Below, piece after piece: positions 26,073 to 35,146 of a DNA stretch of 55,665 nucleotides (positions are counted from its first letter, which is position 1; each line of letters opens with the position of its first letter). This DNA comes from Deltaproteobacteria bacterium Ga0077539. GTDB lineage: Bacteria; Myxococcota_A; Polyangia; Polyangiales; Ga0077539. Under the pieces are notes generated by a model. That model made no database searches, was not told the origin of the DNA, and saw only the letters and a list, made by a program, of their open reading frames with translations. Both the position numbers and the translations under genes were made by a program. The DNA is taken from positions 1 through 55,665 of the forward strand of contig LNEO01000275.1 of assembly GCA_001465015.1 (NCBI GenBank), given 5' to 3'.

Positions 26073-28274
26073 GTGCGTCTACACCCGACCGTCGCTCTCC
26101 CGTTTGCCGCCGTCGCGCTGGCGTTCTGCCAACTCCCGGCGACCCCGAGGCCCGCTCACCTCACGATGGCCGTCTCCGACGCGTCGTCGCTGATCGCCGT
26201 CGCGGACGGCGGCGTCGACGACGCCTCGCGGGCGCTCGCGCTGGGCGCTGACGGCGGGGCCGACGTCGTCTCGCCCTCTCGCGTGAGGCTCGTCGCGTTC
26301 GGCACCGAAGCAGAGTTTCGCGCGCTCGGAACGCAGATCGAAGAGGCCGCCCGAGAGCGCCAGCGCGCCCGCGAAGAAATGTACCGACGACGGCGCGAAG
26401 AGGCCGAGCAGCGACGGCGCGACGCGCAGCTCGGCGCGCAATCCATGGGAGACGGCGGCGCGAGACCGCGGCGCTCGATCAATTTCTCTGGCGCCGAGTC
26501 CGCGAGCGCGCCTGTCGCGTCCCCTGCGCCCGCCGCACGCGCCGCCGCTGCGCCAGGCACGGCCGCGACCAACGCGCAGCAGTCGATCACCAACAATCAA
26601 GAGCAAGGCATCGACGAGGGAGACATCATCAAGGTCCGCGGAGACGACCTGATCATCCTCCGTCGCGGGCGACTCTTCTCTGTGCGCATCGAGCAGAGCC
26701 GCTTCGTCGCGCGAAGCGTGATCAGCGCCGCGCCGCCCGGCGTTGGCCCCGCGTCCTGGTACGACGAGATGCTCGTCGAGGGAAACACCGTCCTCGTCCT
26801 CGGCTACGGCTACGAGCGCCGCGCGACCGAGGTCAATCGCTTCAACCTCAGCGCAGAAGGGACGCTCACCTACCGCGACACCATCCTGTTGCGCTCGGGC
26901 GACTACTACTCGTCGCGCAACTACGCGACGCGAATCGTAGGCAGAAAGCTGGTGATGTACGCCCCCGTCCCGCTGCTCGGCCACGAGATGCGCGAGGGGC
27001 GCTACGTGCAGGTCCCGCAGATGCCAGGGTGGCGAACGCTCGACGGCGAGTGGCAAAACGGCGCGGATTGGTCGCAGATCTATCGGCCCGTTCGCCGCAT
27101 GGGCTACTCCCCCATCCTGCACACGGTGCACACCTGCGATCTGTCCGGCCCGCAGATGCGATGCGCGTCCAAAGGGGTCGTCGGCTCGCACGCCAGGACC
27201 TTCTACGTGTCCCGTCGCGGGGTGTATCTCTGGGTCAACGCGTCTCCCAGCGACCCTGATCCCTTCGCGCGAACGGACGAAGACATGTACCGCCAGCTCG
27301 ACCCGAGCAACACCGGCGCGGTGGTGTACAGCTTTCCCTTCGATGGTCCTGTGGGCGCGGTCATGACCACCGGCGGCCCGATCGATCAGTTCTCCTTTCG
27401 AGAGAGAGACGGGCTGCTCGAGGTGCTCGTCACCGCCAACGGATCGGGTGACGGGATGTGGGGCGCCGAGGTCACCAACGGAGACATCGGGCTGTATCGA
27501 TTTCCTGTGTCACTATTCAATGCGGACGTCCCGCCCGTCCCGACGCAAAACCTCCGGCACCTCCCGAGGACCGAGCAGAGCCACATGCTCCAGAACCGCT
27601 TCGTCGGCGACTACGTCCTGTACGGCGCGGGGTCGAGTTGGTGGCGAGCCAACAGCGTCGAGCGCAGGGTGCTCGCGCACAACATCGCCTCGGATCGAAC
27701 GCAGTCGATCCCGCTCGAGCACGGCGTCGATCGCATCGAACCCATGGACCGCGACGCGGTGATCGTCGGCGGTGACGGCAGCAACAACCTGCACTTCTCC
27801 GCGCTCGCGCTCGACGCCACGGCGCGAACCGCGGGGCACTTCTCCCGCGCCAACGCGTCGCAAGGAGAGACGCGCTCGCACGGCTTCTTCTACCTTCCGA
27901 CCGGCGATCGCCAGGGAATGCTCGGCCTCCCCGTGCGCTCGGGCGAAGAGCGCGGCTATCGGCAGCTCTGGTCGGGCTCGGCGTCGGTGCTGTTCTTGTC
28001 CGTCAACGCGCTGAACTTCAATCAGCTCGGCGAGCTCGCGGCGCGCGCGCCCAGGCAGGGCTTCAACGATCGCTGCGTCGCGTCGTGCATGGATTGGTAC
28101 GGCAACGCGCGGCCCATCTTCTACCGCGGGCGTATCTTCGCGCTCATGGGCTACGAGCTCGTCGAGGGCACCCTCAACAACAACGCGCTGCGAGAGCGCT
28201 CGCGCATCGACTACTTCACCGCGCTCGCGTCGCAGCTGTCGCTGCCGCCCGCGCGAGAGCCGCGCGAACCATGA
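26073..28274 (+). CDS. Secreted beta-propeller domain protein (PF09826 type)
   Basis: 733 residues from a GTG start. A signal-like N-terminus is followed by a charged coiled region (about residues 80-125, rich in Arg/Glu: EEAARERQRAREEMYRRRRE). The PF09826-type signature NNQEQGIDEGDIIKVRGDDL leads into a series of blade-like beta strands (LIILRRGRLFSVRIE, NTVLVLGYGYERR, GRKLVMYAPVPL and so on). Members occur in archaea and bacteria as cell-surface proteins of unknown function. The coiled region before the propeller is unusual. It follows the hydroxylase by 10 nt and could be co-transcribed. Confidence 0.75.
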   Translation: MRLHPTVALPFAAVALAFCQLPATPRPAHLTMAVSDASSLIAVADGGVDDASRALALGADGGADVVSPSRVRLVAFGTEAEFRALGTQIEEAARERQRAREEMYRRRREEAEQRRRDAQLGAQSMGDGGARPRRSINFSGAESASAPVASPAPAARAAAAPGTAATNAQQSITNNQEQGIDEGDIIKVRGDDLIILRRGRLFSVRIEQSRFVARSVISAAPPGVGPASWYDEMLVEGNTVLVLGYGYERRATEVNRFNLSAEGTLTYRDTILLRSGDYYSSRNYATRIVGRKLVMYAPVPLLGHEMREGRYVQVPQMPGWRTLDGEWQNGADWSQIYRPVRRMGYSPILHTVHTCDLSGPQMRCASKGVVGSHARTFYVSRRGVYLWVNASPSDPDPFARTDEDMYRQLDPSNTGAVVYSFPFDGPVGAVMTTGGPIDQFSFRERDGLLEVLVTANGSGDGMWGAEVTNGDIGLYRFPVSLFNADVPPVPTQNLRHLPRTEQSHMLQNRFVGDYVLYGAGSSWWRANSVERRVLAHNIASDRTQSIPLEHGVDRIEPMDRDAVIVGGDGSNNLHFSALALDATARTAGHFSRANASQGETRSHGFFYLPTGDRQGMLGLPVRSGEERGYRQLWSGSASVLFLSVNALNFNQLGELAARAPRQGFNDRCVASCMDWYGNARPIFYRGRIFALMGYELVEGTLNNNALRERSRIDYFTALASQLSLPPAREPREP

Positions 28275-28290
28275 CGGGTCGTCTCCCGCG

Positions 28291-28887
28291 GTGAAGAGGA
28301 CTGTCGTCACCGGAGCGAGCGGCAACGTCGGAAGCCAGGTCGTGTGCGCGCTGTTGAAGACCGATGTGCAGATCGTCGCAGCGGACCGCCAGCCCGAGCG
28401 CGCTCGCTCGCTATTCGGCGACGGCGTGAAGTCTGTCGCGATGGATTTTCTCCCGCGAGAAGCTTGGCCAGCCGCGCTCGAAGGCGTCACGCAGCTGTTC
28501 TCGCTGCGCCCCCCGGCGATCGCAGACGTCGAGAACAACCTGAACCCCTTCGTCGACGCAGCGCGAGCGAGGGGCGTCGACCACGTCGTCGTTCTCTCTG
28601 TCGCTGGGGCAGAGCGAAACAAACTCGTCCCGCACCGAAAGGTCGAAGATCTCCTGCGATCACGAGGGGATCACCGCACCGATCTACGTCCTGGGTTCTT
28701 CGCGCAGATCCTCGACTCCGCGCACCGCGACGACGTTGTTTTGGACGACGGAATCTACGTTTCCGCAGGAAACAGAGCCGTCAACTGGATCGACGTGCGC
28801 GACGGGGGACCCACGATCACAGCGCTTGCGCGCCATACGGCGGCGCTGCCAGCGAATGCACAGCCGCATGGGACTGCGTCGCTTCGA
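28291..28887 (+). pseudogene. NmrA-like NAD(P)-binding protein, 3' truncated
   Basis: The first 170 residues match NmrA-type atypical SDR proteins: TGASGNVGSQVV (Rossmann), then VTQLFSLRPPAIADV, RKVEDLL, LRPGFFAQILD and the NWIDVRD motif near 28800. Similarity then stops abruptly. The frame stays open only because it runs antisense through the neighbouring minus-strand gene and into the esterase, reaching a stop at 30207. Normal proteins continue with about 100 residues of a substrate-binding domain, which is absent. I read it as a gene cut off at its 3' end, with 28888 as the practical limit. It starts 17 nt after the propeller gene. Confidence 0.6.
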
Positions 28888-29460
28888 TCAAAACAACACG
28901 CCGACGATCGCGTCGAGCGCGAAGAAGAGCGATCGAAAAGCGAGGACCTCGTCGCCAGCTCGAACTGCGTACGACATGTACTGACCGCCTGCGCCGAGCC
29001 TGAGGTTCAGCCGATTCCAGAACACAAACGAGTAGCCGAGAAACAATCCGCTCGACCAGCCGAGCCCTGCGCCGGTCACTCCGCGAGCCTGCGCGGTGAC
29101 CCACTCGGCGCGGACGAACGGCGCGAGATAGAGCCCAGCCGGCGCGTCACCCAGCAAGAACAAAGACGGCCGAAGCTGCCCGCCGACGCCGAGAAAGCTC
29201 GCGAACCCGAACGCTGGACCGAACCACGTGCTGAACAGGTGAGTCTCCACCTGCACCGCGATGCGCGGCGTGAGCACCCGCTCGTACGCGAGCCCGACCA
29301 CCGCCAGCCCGAGGTCCGCCTGCACGCTGTTGCGCCGCGCAGCCTGCGTCGCCAAGGCCGTCGGGCGCGGCTGCGCCTCGACACGGCCCGCGATCGACAG
29401 CACGCACGCAACGACAAGCAAACCGACGCGCTCAGCGCTCGAAGCACACCTGCGACGCAC
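28888..29460 (-). CDS. Secreted small beta-barrel-like protein
   Basis: About 190 residues from a GTG at 29460, which gives a proper signal peptide (VRRRCASSAERVGLLVVACVL, cut after RVEA). A start at 29547 would add 29 residues without signal character. The mature part has about eight amphipathic strands (LGLAVVGLAYERVLTPRIAVQ, LYLAPFVRAEWVT, NLRLGAGGQYMSYAV) and ends FALDAIVGVLF with a terminal Phe. This is typical of small outer-membrane barrels, but no specific family is recognised. It is convergent with, and apparently replaced the end of, the NmrA-like gene. Confidence 0.65.
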   Translation of the reverse strand: MRRRCASSAERVGLLVVACVLSIAGRVEAQPRPTALATQAARRNSVQADLGLAVVGLAYERVLTPRIAVQVETHLFSTWFGPAFGFASFLGVGGQLRPSLFLLGDAPAGLYLAPFVRAEWVTAQARGVTGAGLGWSSGLFLGYSFVFWNRLNLRLGAGGQYMSYAVRAGDEVLAFRSLFFALDAIVGVLF

Positions 29461-29581
29461 CTGAGGGATCGTACGCGCTCGATGCGCGGCATGACAATCG
29501 AAGCGCGACTCGAGCGTGCGCCGACCGCCTCCGCGCGCGATCAGCAACCACGCTCTGTAAATCTGCTACGAATACTCCTCG

Positions 29582-32029
29582 GTGCGCGCCAAAACGCTAC
29601 TTCGTGCCTCGCGCTGGATGACTCCGGCGCTGTGCCTCGTCGCCGCTTGTTCGACGCCGTCGACAGCGAGCCCAGACGCCGACGCTGCGACCTCCGACGC
29701 TGCGAGCGACGCGCTCGCGGACGGGTCGGGCTTCGTGCGCCCTCCCAGAGACGACGCGGGCCTCGGTCCGGTCGCGGCGCAAGAAGAGCCAGAGCCGCTG
29801 GCAGTCCCGCAGTGGATGTTCACCGCGCGCGGAGCGAGCGAAACCGACGGCGTTTTTCCAGTGATCGAGCAGGGGATGTTCGTCGTTCCCGACGAGGCGG
29901 GAGAGCGCTACGGAACGTCGTGGGACCCCATCGAGTCCGAGATGGACGGGACGCTCGTCGCGCTTCCGCGCGGCGTGGGATACGTCGCGGCCAACGTGAT
30001 GGTCCCCTCCGGACGCAGGGTCTTCGCGCGGCTCGACACCGTCGCGTCGGTGTTCACCAACGGCGCGCAACAACCCGGCGACGTGTACGCCTCGGGGCGA
30101 ATGCGCCTGCCGCTCGTGACTCGAGAGGGCGCGCAAAACCAGGTCGTCGCGAGGCTCATCGGCGGCCGAGGGACGCCCCGCGTGCAGCTCTTTCAAACGC
30201 GCGATGAAATCGTGTTCAACGCCGAGGACCTCACCGCGCCGGACCTGCTCGTCGGCGACATGTCCGAGCAGTGGGTAGGCGTCGCCGTGCTCAACCTCAC
30301 GGAGGTCCCCGCGCTCGATGTGACCGCGCGCGTCGAAGAGAGCGACGACTTCGCAGCGACGGCCGTGGAGTACCCGTCTCTCGCTGGCGGAGCAGCGACC
30401 AAGCTAGCGTTTCGATTGCAGCCCAAGCGCCCGTGGGCGATGGCTGGACGACGCGTGACCGTGGCGCTGCGCGTCGAGTCGCGCTCGTTGGACTGGACGT
30501 ATCGCAAAGAGATCACCGTCGAAACCGTGGCCGCCGACGCGACCTATCGCAGGACCTTTCGCTCGGCCGTCGACAACTCCGCGCAGTACTACGGCGTGGT
30601 GTCGCCATCGAGCTTCGACCCGATGAGGCAGTACGCGCTCGTGCTGGCGCTGCACGGAGCGTCCGTCGAGGGCATCGGTCACGCGCGCGCATACTCGCGC
30701 CGCGACTGGAACTACGTGATCGCCCCCACCAACCGCAGGCCCTACGGGTTCGACTGGGAGCTGTGGGGGCGCCTCGACGCGATCGAGTCGCTCGACCACG
30801 CGACGCGCACGTTTCGCATCGACCCCACGCGGGTGTACCTCACCGGACACTCGATGGGCGGGCACGGAACGTGGAACATCGGCGTGCATTTTCCCGGGAG
30901 ATTCGCGACGATCGGGCCGAGCGCCGGGTGGAGCTCGTTCTATACGTACACCGGCGCGCGAAGGCCGACAGGAGCGTTCGCGCGCGCCGCGGCGGCGAGC
31001 GACACCAACGTGTACTTGTCGAACCTCGCGCGGCGAGGCGCGTACGTGATCCACGGGACCGCGGACGACAACGTCCCCATTCGTGAACCGCGCGCGCTCG
31101 TGCCCGCGCTGCGGATGCACACGATGGACGTCGAGTTTCACGAGCAGCTCGGCGCGGGTCACTGGTGGGACGGGATGGCCGCGCCCGGCGCAGACTGCGT
31201 GGACTGGGTCCCGCTGTTCGAGTTCATGGAGCGTCGTCGACTCGACCCGACCGAGCTCGACTTCTCGTTCACCACGCCGTCGCCCTTCGTAAACCCAACG
31301 CATTCGTACGTGACGATCTTGTCCCAGAGCGACGCGAACATGGACGTGACGGTTCGCTCCGAGCGCATGGGAGACACCATCACCCTCACGAGCACCAACG
31401 TGCGCTCGATGGAGATCGACGGCCGCGCGCTCAGGGCCAAAGGAATCATGCGCGTGTCGGTCGACGGTCGCGCGATGGAGGTGCCCGACGGGACGCTCGC
31501 CGTCGGCCCCACGACAGGAAAGCGCCCTGGCGTTCACGGCCCGCTCGACGAGGTCTTCTACCGTCCGTTCTGCTTTGCATACCCCGACGACGGTCCTGCC
31601 GCGTACCGCCGATACGCAGCGTTTTTGCTGTCGAACTGGGCGCTCATCGGCAACGGCTACGGCTGCGCGGTCCCGCTCTCTCGCGTCACACCAGCGCTCC
31701 GCCAGCAATGGAACATCGTGTACCTCGGCGCCCCGCCGTCCGCCGTTCGAGCGATGGGCGGCACGCTGCCACTCTCGTGGGATCGCGCGTCGATCACCGC
31801 GGGGACGACTCGCTACGACACCTCGGCGCTGGCCTTTGTCTTCGCCGAAGAGGGCGGCCGTCTCGGCGCGGTGATCACCGCCACCGACGGGGCCGAGTAC
31901 CTCTTGTTTCGACTGATGCCGTTCACCTCGAGCTTCGTCGCCCCGGACTACCTCGTGTTCGGCCCGATGGGCGCGCGCGCGGCGGGGTTCTTCTCGCCCG
32001 AATGGCGCTACGTCCCGCCCGCGATGTGA
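29582..32029 (+). CDS. Large alpha/beta-hydrolase (esterase/peptidase-like) lipoprotein
   Basis: 815 residues from a GTG start, with a lipobox (ALCLVAACS) and an Asp/Ala/Ser-rich linker. Residues about 70-330 are beta-rich and unassigned. Residues about 330-560 are an alpha/beta-hydrolase similar to poly(hydroxyalkanoate) depolymerase- or prolyl-oligopeptidase-like esterases. The likely triad is Ser 424 (GHSMGGHG), Asp 495 or 496 (GTADDNVP) and His 527 (GAGHWW). A beta-type C-terminal region (about 565-815) contains HGPLDEVFYRPFCFAYPDD and NWALIGNGYGC, a layout seen in multi-domain peptidases. The substrate is unknown. It should act at the cell surface. Its 3' end overlaps the decayed glycosyltransferase on the other strand by 22 nt. 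Confidence 0.82.
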   Translation: MRAKTLLRASRWMTPALCLVAACSTPSTASPDADAATSDAASDALADGSGFVRPPRDDAGLGPVAAQEEPEPLAVPQWMFTARGASETDGVFPVIEQGMFVVPDEAGERYGTSWDPIESEMDGTLVALPRGVGYVAANVMVPSGRRVFARLDTVASVFTNGAQQPGDVYASGRMRLPLVTREGAQNQVVARLIGGRGTPRVQLFQTRDEIVFNAEDLTAPDLLVGDMSEQWVGVAVLNLTEVPALDVTARVEESDDFAATAVEYPSLAGGAATKLAFRLQPKRPWAMAGRRVTVALRVESRSLDWTYRKEITVETVAADATYRRTFRSAVDNSAQYYGVVSPSSFDPMRQYALVLALHGASVEGIGHARAYSRRDWNYVIAPTNRRPYGFDWELWGRLDAIESLDHATRTFRIDPTRVYLTGHSMGGHGTWNIGVHFPGRFATIGPSAGWSSFYTYTGARRPTGAFARAAAASDTNVYLSNLARRGAYVIHGTADDNVPIREPRALVPALRMHTMDVEFHEQLGAGHWWDGMAAPGADCVDWVPLFEFMERRRLDPTELDFSFTTPSPFVNPTHSYVTILSQSDANMDVTVRSERMGDTITLTSTNVRSMEIDGRALRAKGIMRVSVDGRAMEVPDGTLAVGPTTGKRPGVHGPLDEVFYRPFCFAYPDDGPAAYRRYAAFLLSNWALIGNGYGCAVPLSRVTPALRQQWNIVYLGAPPSAVRAMGGTLPLSWDRASITAGTTRYDTSALAFVFAEEGGRLGAVITATDGAEYLLFRLMPFTSSFVAPDYLVFGPMGARAAGFFSPEWRYVPPAM

Positions 32030-32968
32030 TCGCTTCGCGCGACAGAGAGCACAGCGACGCGACGCACGACGAAGCGAGAGAGAACGACGAGCGGAGTTCG
32101 CGCGCTCACCAAACACCGCGCGACGACCTCGGCCGGCGGCTGTCGTGCAGGCATTCCAGCGACCGAGATCGCGCGCTCGGACAGCTTGATCTCGAGCAGA
32201 GAGAGCAGAAACGAGAGCGTCGATTCAGCGCCCTGGTTCTCGTTGATGCGTGCCTCGTGCAGCCCGTCTCGACAGCCCCCGGTCGAGGGATCGTACAGAG
32301 GTAGACGCAAGTGGTTCTGACCCACGAACCAACGAAACACGCGGCGCGCCTGTCGTGACCACGACGGGTTGTTCGTGATTCGACGCGCGTCGAGACAGGC
32401 GGAGATCATCGCGCACGCCTCGACCGGCTGCTGATCGAACAGGGCCTTCGGTTCGCCGCGCGTCGCTCTTGGCGGCTCGCAGGTACGTCCGCGCGACCAC
32501 AGGCCACGTCGTCGTTTGGGCGAACGCGCGAGCGTTGTTGCCGATCGCGCTTCGGTGCCGAGCGTCTTCGAGGAGCGCAGAGACCTCGCGACAGATCGCC
32601 GCGCTGTCACGAAACGGGACGAGCGCTCCGCGACCGTCGGCGCGCATCTCGCGCGCATACCGAAACGGCGTCGAGACCGCAGCCACTCCTGCACCGATGG
32701 CGTACGCGAGCGCGCCCGACGTGCTCTGCGCTTCGTCGAGGTAGGGCGTCAAGAACACGTCCGCGACGGACAAGAACTGCATGAGCTCGTCGCGGGTCAC
32801 GAAGCGATCGTGGAACATCACCGCTGACGCGACGCCCTGCCGCTGAGCTCGGTCCTCGAGCAAGAGGCGATATCGCTCACCGTCGATCGCCTTCACCTTC
32901 GGATGGGTGGCTCCGACGATGACGAACACCGCGTCGGGAAACCGCTCGAGGATCCCGCGCGGCTCGCG
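32008..32968 (-). pseudogene. Decayed glycosyltransferase with C-terminal helical domain
   Basis: Two pieces of a long GT4-type protein. From 32968 one frame reads GILERFPDAVFVIVGATHP, then FLTPYLDEAQSTSGALAYAI and an end near YLRAAKSDA: the C-terminal half of a GT-B fold, with the nucleotide-sugar-binding E and SGALA motifs. A second frame then gives PKALFDQQPVEACAMISACL and PLYDPSTGGCRDGLH with NENQGAESTLSFLL. This is the last part of the helical (mannosidase-like toroid) domain that follows GT4 in proteins of about 750 residues. The N-terminal half is missing (stop at 32969-32971), and roughly 300 residues are missing at the join near 32465. It is clearly non-functional as read. Confidence 0.7.
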
Positions 32969-32975
32969 TTACGGC

Positions 32976-33025
32976 GTGCTGGACTCTACGGTCCGCAGAG
33001 CACACAGCCAGAGGTCGAACCTCTG
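32976..33025. other. Two adjacent hairpins at the edge of the decayed glycosyltransferase
   Basis: Hairpin 1 pairs GTGCT (32976-32980) with AGCAC (32999-33003) and, inside, GGAC (32981-32984) with GTCC (32991-32994). Hairpin 2 is CAGAG (33009-33013), loop GTCGAAC, CTCTG (33021-33025), which looks like a tRNA T-arm. No matching acceptor stem, D-arm or anticodon arm is present, so this is not a tRNA gene. It may be a terminator for the small gene ending at 33037, or a tRNA-derived scar left where the glycosyltransferase was cut. Confidence 0.4.
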
Positions 33026-33036
33026 ACTTCGTGGCT

Positions 33037-33366
33037 TCACGGCGTCTTCGCGTCGGGCGTGGCTACGGACTCCGAGCGCTTGTGCCCTGCCTTGTTGGCG
33101 AGCTGCCTGGCGCCATGCGCGAGCCTCTGCGCCGCCTCGCTCGTCGCGTGCGCGGCCTCCGTGGCCTTCTCCTTCGCGGCGTCGCTGAGCTTCTCGGCGC
33201 GCTCTTCGACGCGGTGCTCCGCGGCGATCGCGCGCTTGCCGAGCGGCTCGGCGCCGTCGACGACCTTGGAGGCGAGCTCTTCGGACTTCGCGACCGCTTG
33301 CCTCACCAACTCTTTGGCTTTGGCTGCAGCAGAGTCGATCTTCCCTTGGACTTCCTTGGTGTTCAT
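33037..33366 (-). CDS. Small Ala/Lys-rich helical protein, paralogue 1
   Basis: 109 residues starting MNTKEVQGKIDSAAAKAKEL. Nearly the whole protein is an amphipathic helix of Ala, Lys, Glu and Arg in 11-residue-like steps (GKIDSAAAKAKELVRQAVAK, KLSDAAKEKATEAAHATSEA), similar in style to LEA/apolipoprotein-like stress proteins. There is no signal peptide. A paralogue lies at 37044-37355 on the same strand; both share the IDSAA-KAK core and an upstream motif. The ATG at 33366 is chosen because base use and similarity begin there. The role is unknown; membrane or protein protection under stress is an inference. Confidence 0.7.
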   Translation of the reverse strand: MNTKEVQGKIDSAAAKAKELVRQAVAKSEELASKVVDGAEPLGKRAIAAEHRVEERAEKLSDAAKEKATEAAHATSEAAQRLAHGARQLANKAGHKRSESVATPDAKTP

Positions 33367-33769
33367 GGAGCGAGTCCTTTCAGCGTTCGTCTGCGCAAAC
33401 CCGCGACGCGAGCTCGGATGACGACTCGTCAGAGTTCGTTGTCCTCGCAGACAGTCAGCGCACAACGCACGAAGCGGGCCGTGCACGCGGGCTCGTTGGG
33501 ATTCGTGCGCGCGACGCGCTTCGAAGCTATCCGCGGAGGTTCGAGCCGTTTCGCCGCAGCGCCGCCGAGCGCCCGAGCGCGCAAAAGTGCCACACTGTAG
33601 CGTTCGTGCATCCGCGAGCTGCGACCGAAGCAACTGAGATCATCGCGCCGCTCGAGCGACGAGCGGTTCTTCGTGTCGCGCGGGATCGCGCCGCTGTCGC
33701 TCGTCGGACAATCGACGCAATCGACTGCGCAGACGTCGCGCTGCGCAGCCCGACGCGCATACTGAGTCG
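33367..33769. other. Divergent promoter region, 403 bp
   Basis: Lies between small helical paralogue 1 (minus) and the adaptor gene (plus). It holds the shared motif at 33444-33487 described separately. The rest shows no convincing gene. It should carry promoters in both directions. Confidence 0.5.
33444..33487 (-). promoter_or_regulatory. Shared upstream element of the small helical paralogues, copy 1
   Basis: Read on the minus strand, it is GGCCCGCTTCGTGCGTTGT followed after 9 nt by GTCTGCG. The same two blocks (one base different, 8-nt gap) occur upstream of the paralogue at 37355. The distance to the start codon is about 80-120 nt in both cases. Conservation outside the coding region suggests a common promoter or regulator site. 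Confidence 0.55.
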
Positions 33770-35146
33770 ATGGTCACCGCGGCGCAGGACACTCCCACCG
33801 CGCTGCGGCGGCCCGAGCTCTCCCACCACTGGCTGCGCACCGCGCTGATCATCGCGGGGCTCTCAACAGTCACGATCGCGGGCGCTACGTGGTGGGGCGT
33901 TCGACGCGCGCTCGGTCCCTTCGTGACGACCGTGCGTGCGAGGCGCGTCGAGCTCGTGCAGACCATCGTCGCGAGCGGTCGCGTCGCGAGCGCCGGCGAG
34001 ATATCTCTGGGAACCTCGCTCGGCGGTGTCGTTCGAGCGGTGCACGCGCGAGAGGGCGATCGCGTCACCGTCGGGCAGCTCCTCGTCGAGCTCGACGACG
34101 TAGAGCTGTCCGCGCAGGTCGCGCAAGCGCGCGCAGGGGTTCTGGTGGCCGCCGCGCGCGTCGCGCAGCTTCGCGTCGTCACGGCGCGCGTCGCGCGTGC
34201 CAACGCAGCGCAGGCCGAGAGCAACCTCCGCGCGGCTCGATCGACGTGGGTCCGTCAGACCGCGCTCGCGACCTCGGGGGCGATCAGCGAGGCAGAGCTC
34301 GAAGCTGCGCAGCGCGCGGTCGACGTGGCGCGCAGTCAACTCGACGCCGCGCAGATCAGCGCCGCTGGGTCGGTCTCGGGCGGCGGAGACGCTCGCGTCG
34401 TGGTCGCCGGTCGCGTCCAGGCAGAGTCTGCGCTGCGCCTCGCGGAGGCGCGCCTCGCGCAGGCGCGCGTGCGTTCACCGGTCGCAGGCGTCATCAGCCG
34501 GCGCGACGTCGAAGCGGGAGAAGTGGTCGCCCCTGGACGAGCGTTGCTCGGGCTGTTGCGCGACGGTCCAACGGAGCTCTGGCTCTCGCCCGACGAGCGT
34601 TCGCTCGCGGAGCTTCGCGTCGGACAACGAGCGGTGGCGAGCGCCGAGGCCTTCGCGACGCAGCTCTTCTACGGAACGGTCCGCTACATCGCCCCCACGA
34701 TCGACCCCCTTCGTGGGGTCGTCGAGGTGAGGGTGTTGGTTCGCGATCCACCAGCATTTTTACGGCCATCCATGACGGTGTCGGTCGAGGTCGAGGTCGC
34801 GCGCAAGCCGCGGGCGCTCTCGATCGACGCCAACGCCGTTCGCGACGCGGCGACGAGCGCTCCTTGGGTGCTCGTGCTCGACCCGAGCGGTCGCGCGGTG
34901 CGCCGCGCGGTGCGCCTCGGAGTGCGCGGCGGCCGGAGCGTCGAGATCACCAGCGGGATCGATGAAGGCGCGGCGGTGATCGCGGTGAGCGCGGCGGTCG
35001 TCGAAGGACAGCGGGCGCGAGCGGCGCCAGAGCCGCGGGCTGACAGCGAGCCGCAGGACAAGTCTGCGAGCCATGCTGCGCGGCGCGGACGCAAGGCGCC
35101 TCGGGCGCGGCGCGCGGAGGACCCATGCCGATCTCGTGGTTTCTAG
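33770..35146 (+). CDS. Periplasmic adaptor (MacA/HlyD-type) of an ABC exporter
   Basis: 458 residues: one N-terminal membrane helix (about 24-45), then the HlyD-family order. A lipoyl half-motif (ASGRVASAGEISLGTSLGGVV, REGDRVTVGQLLVELDD) is followed by a long coiled-coil hairpin (about 105-200), the second lipoyl half (RSPVAGVISRRDVEAGEVV), a beta-barrel and a membrane-proximal domain. The C-terminus has a basic tail (RRGRKAPRARRAEDP). It should link the inner-membrane permease to an outer-membrane channel, which is not encoded here. It overlaps the permease gene by 22 nt. Confidence 0.9.
   Translation: MVTAAQDTPTALRRPELSHHWLRTALIIAGLSTVTIAGATWWGVRRALGPFVTTVRARRVELVQTIVASGRVASAGEISLGTSLGGVVRAVHAREGDRVTVGQLLVELDDVELSAQVAQARAGVLVAAARVAQLRVVTARVARANAAQAESNLRAARSTWVRQTALATSGAISEAELEAAQRAVDVARSQLDAAQISAAGSVSGGGDARVVVAGRVQAESALRLAEARLAQARVRSPVAGVISRRDVEAGEVVAPGRALLGLLRDGPTELWLSPDERSLAELRVGQRAVASAEAFATQLFYGTVRYIAPTIDPLRGVVEVRVLVRDPPAFLRPSMTVSVEVEVARKPRALSIDANAVRDAATSAPWVLVLDPSGRAVRRAVRLGVRGGRSVEITSGIDEGAAVIAVSAAVVEGQRARAAPEPRADSEPQDKSASHAARRGRKAPRARRAEDPCRSRGF

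Noticed and set aside
28291..30207. A 638-residue fused NmrA protein
   Set aside because: Similarity stops near 28810; the rest runs antisense through the barrel-like gene and into the esterase, so it is read as a truncated gene.
32976..33035. A tRNA gene suggested by a T-arm-like hairpin
   Set aside because: There is no acceptor stem partner, no D-arm and no 7-nt anticodon loop at the right distance.
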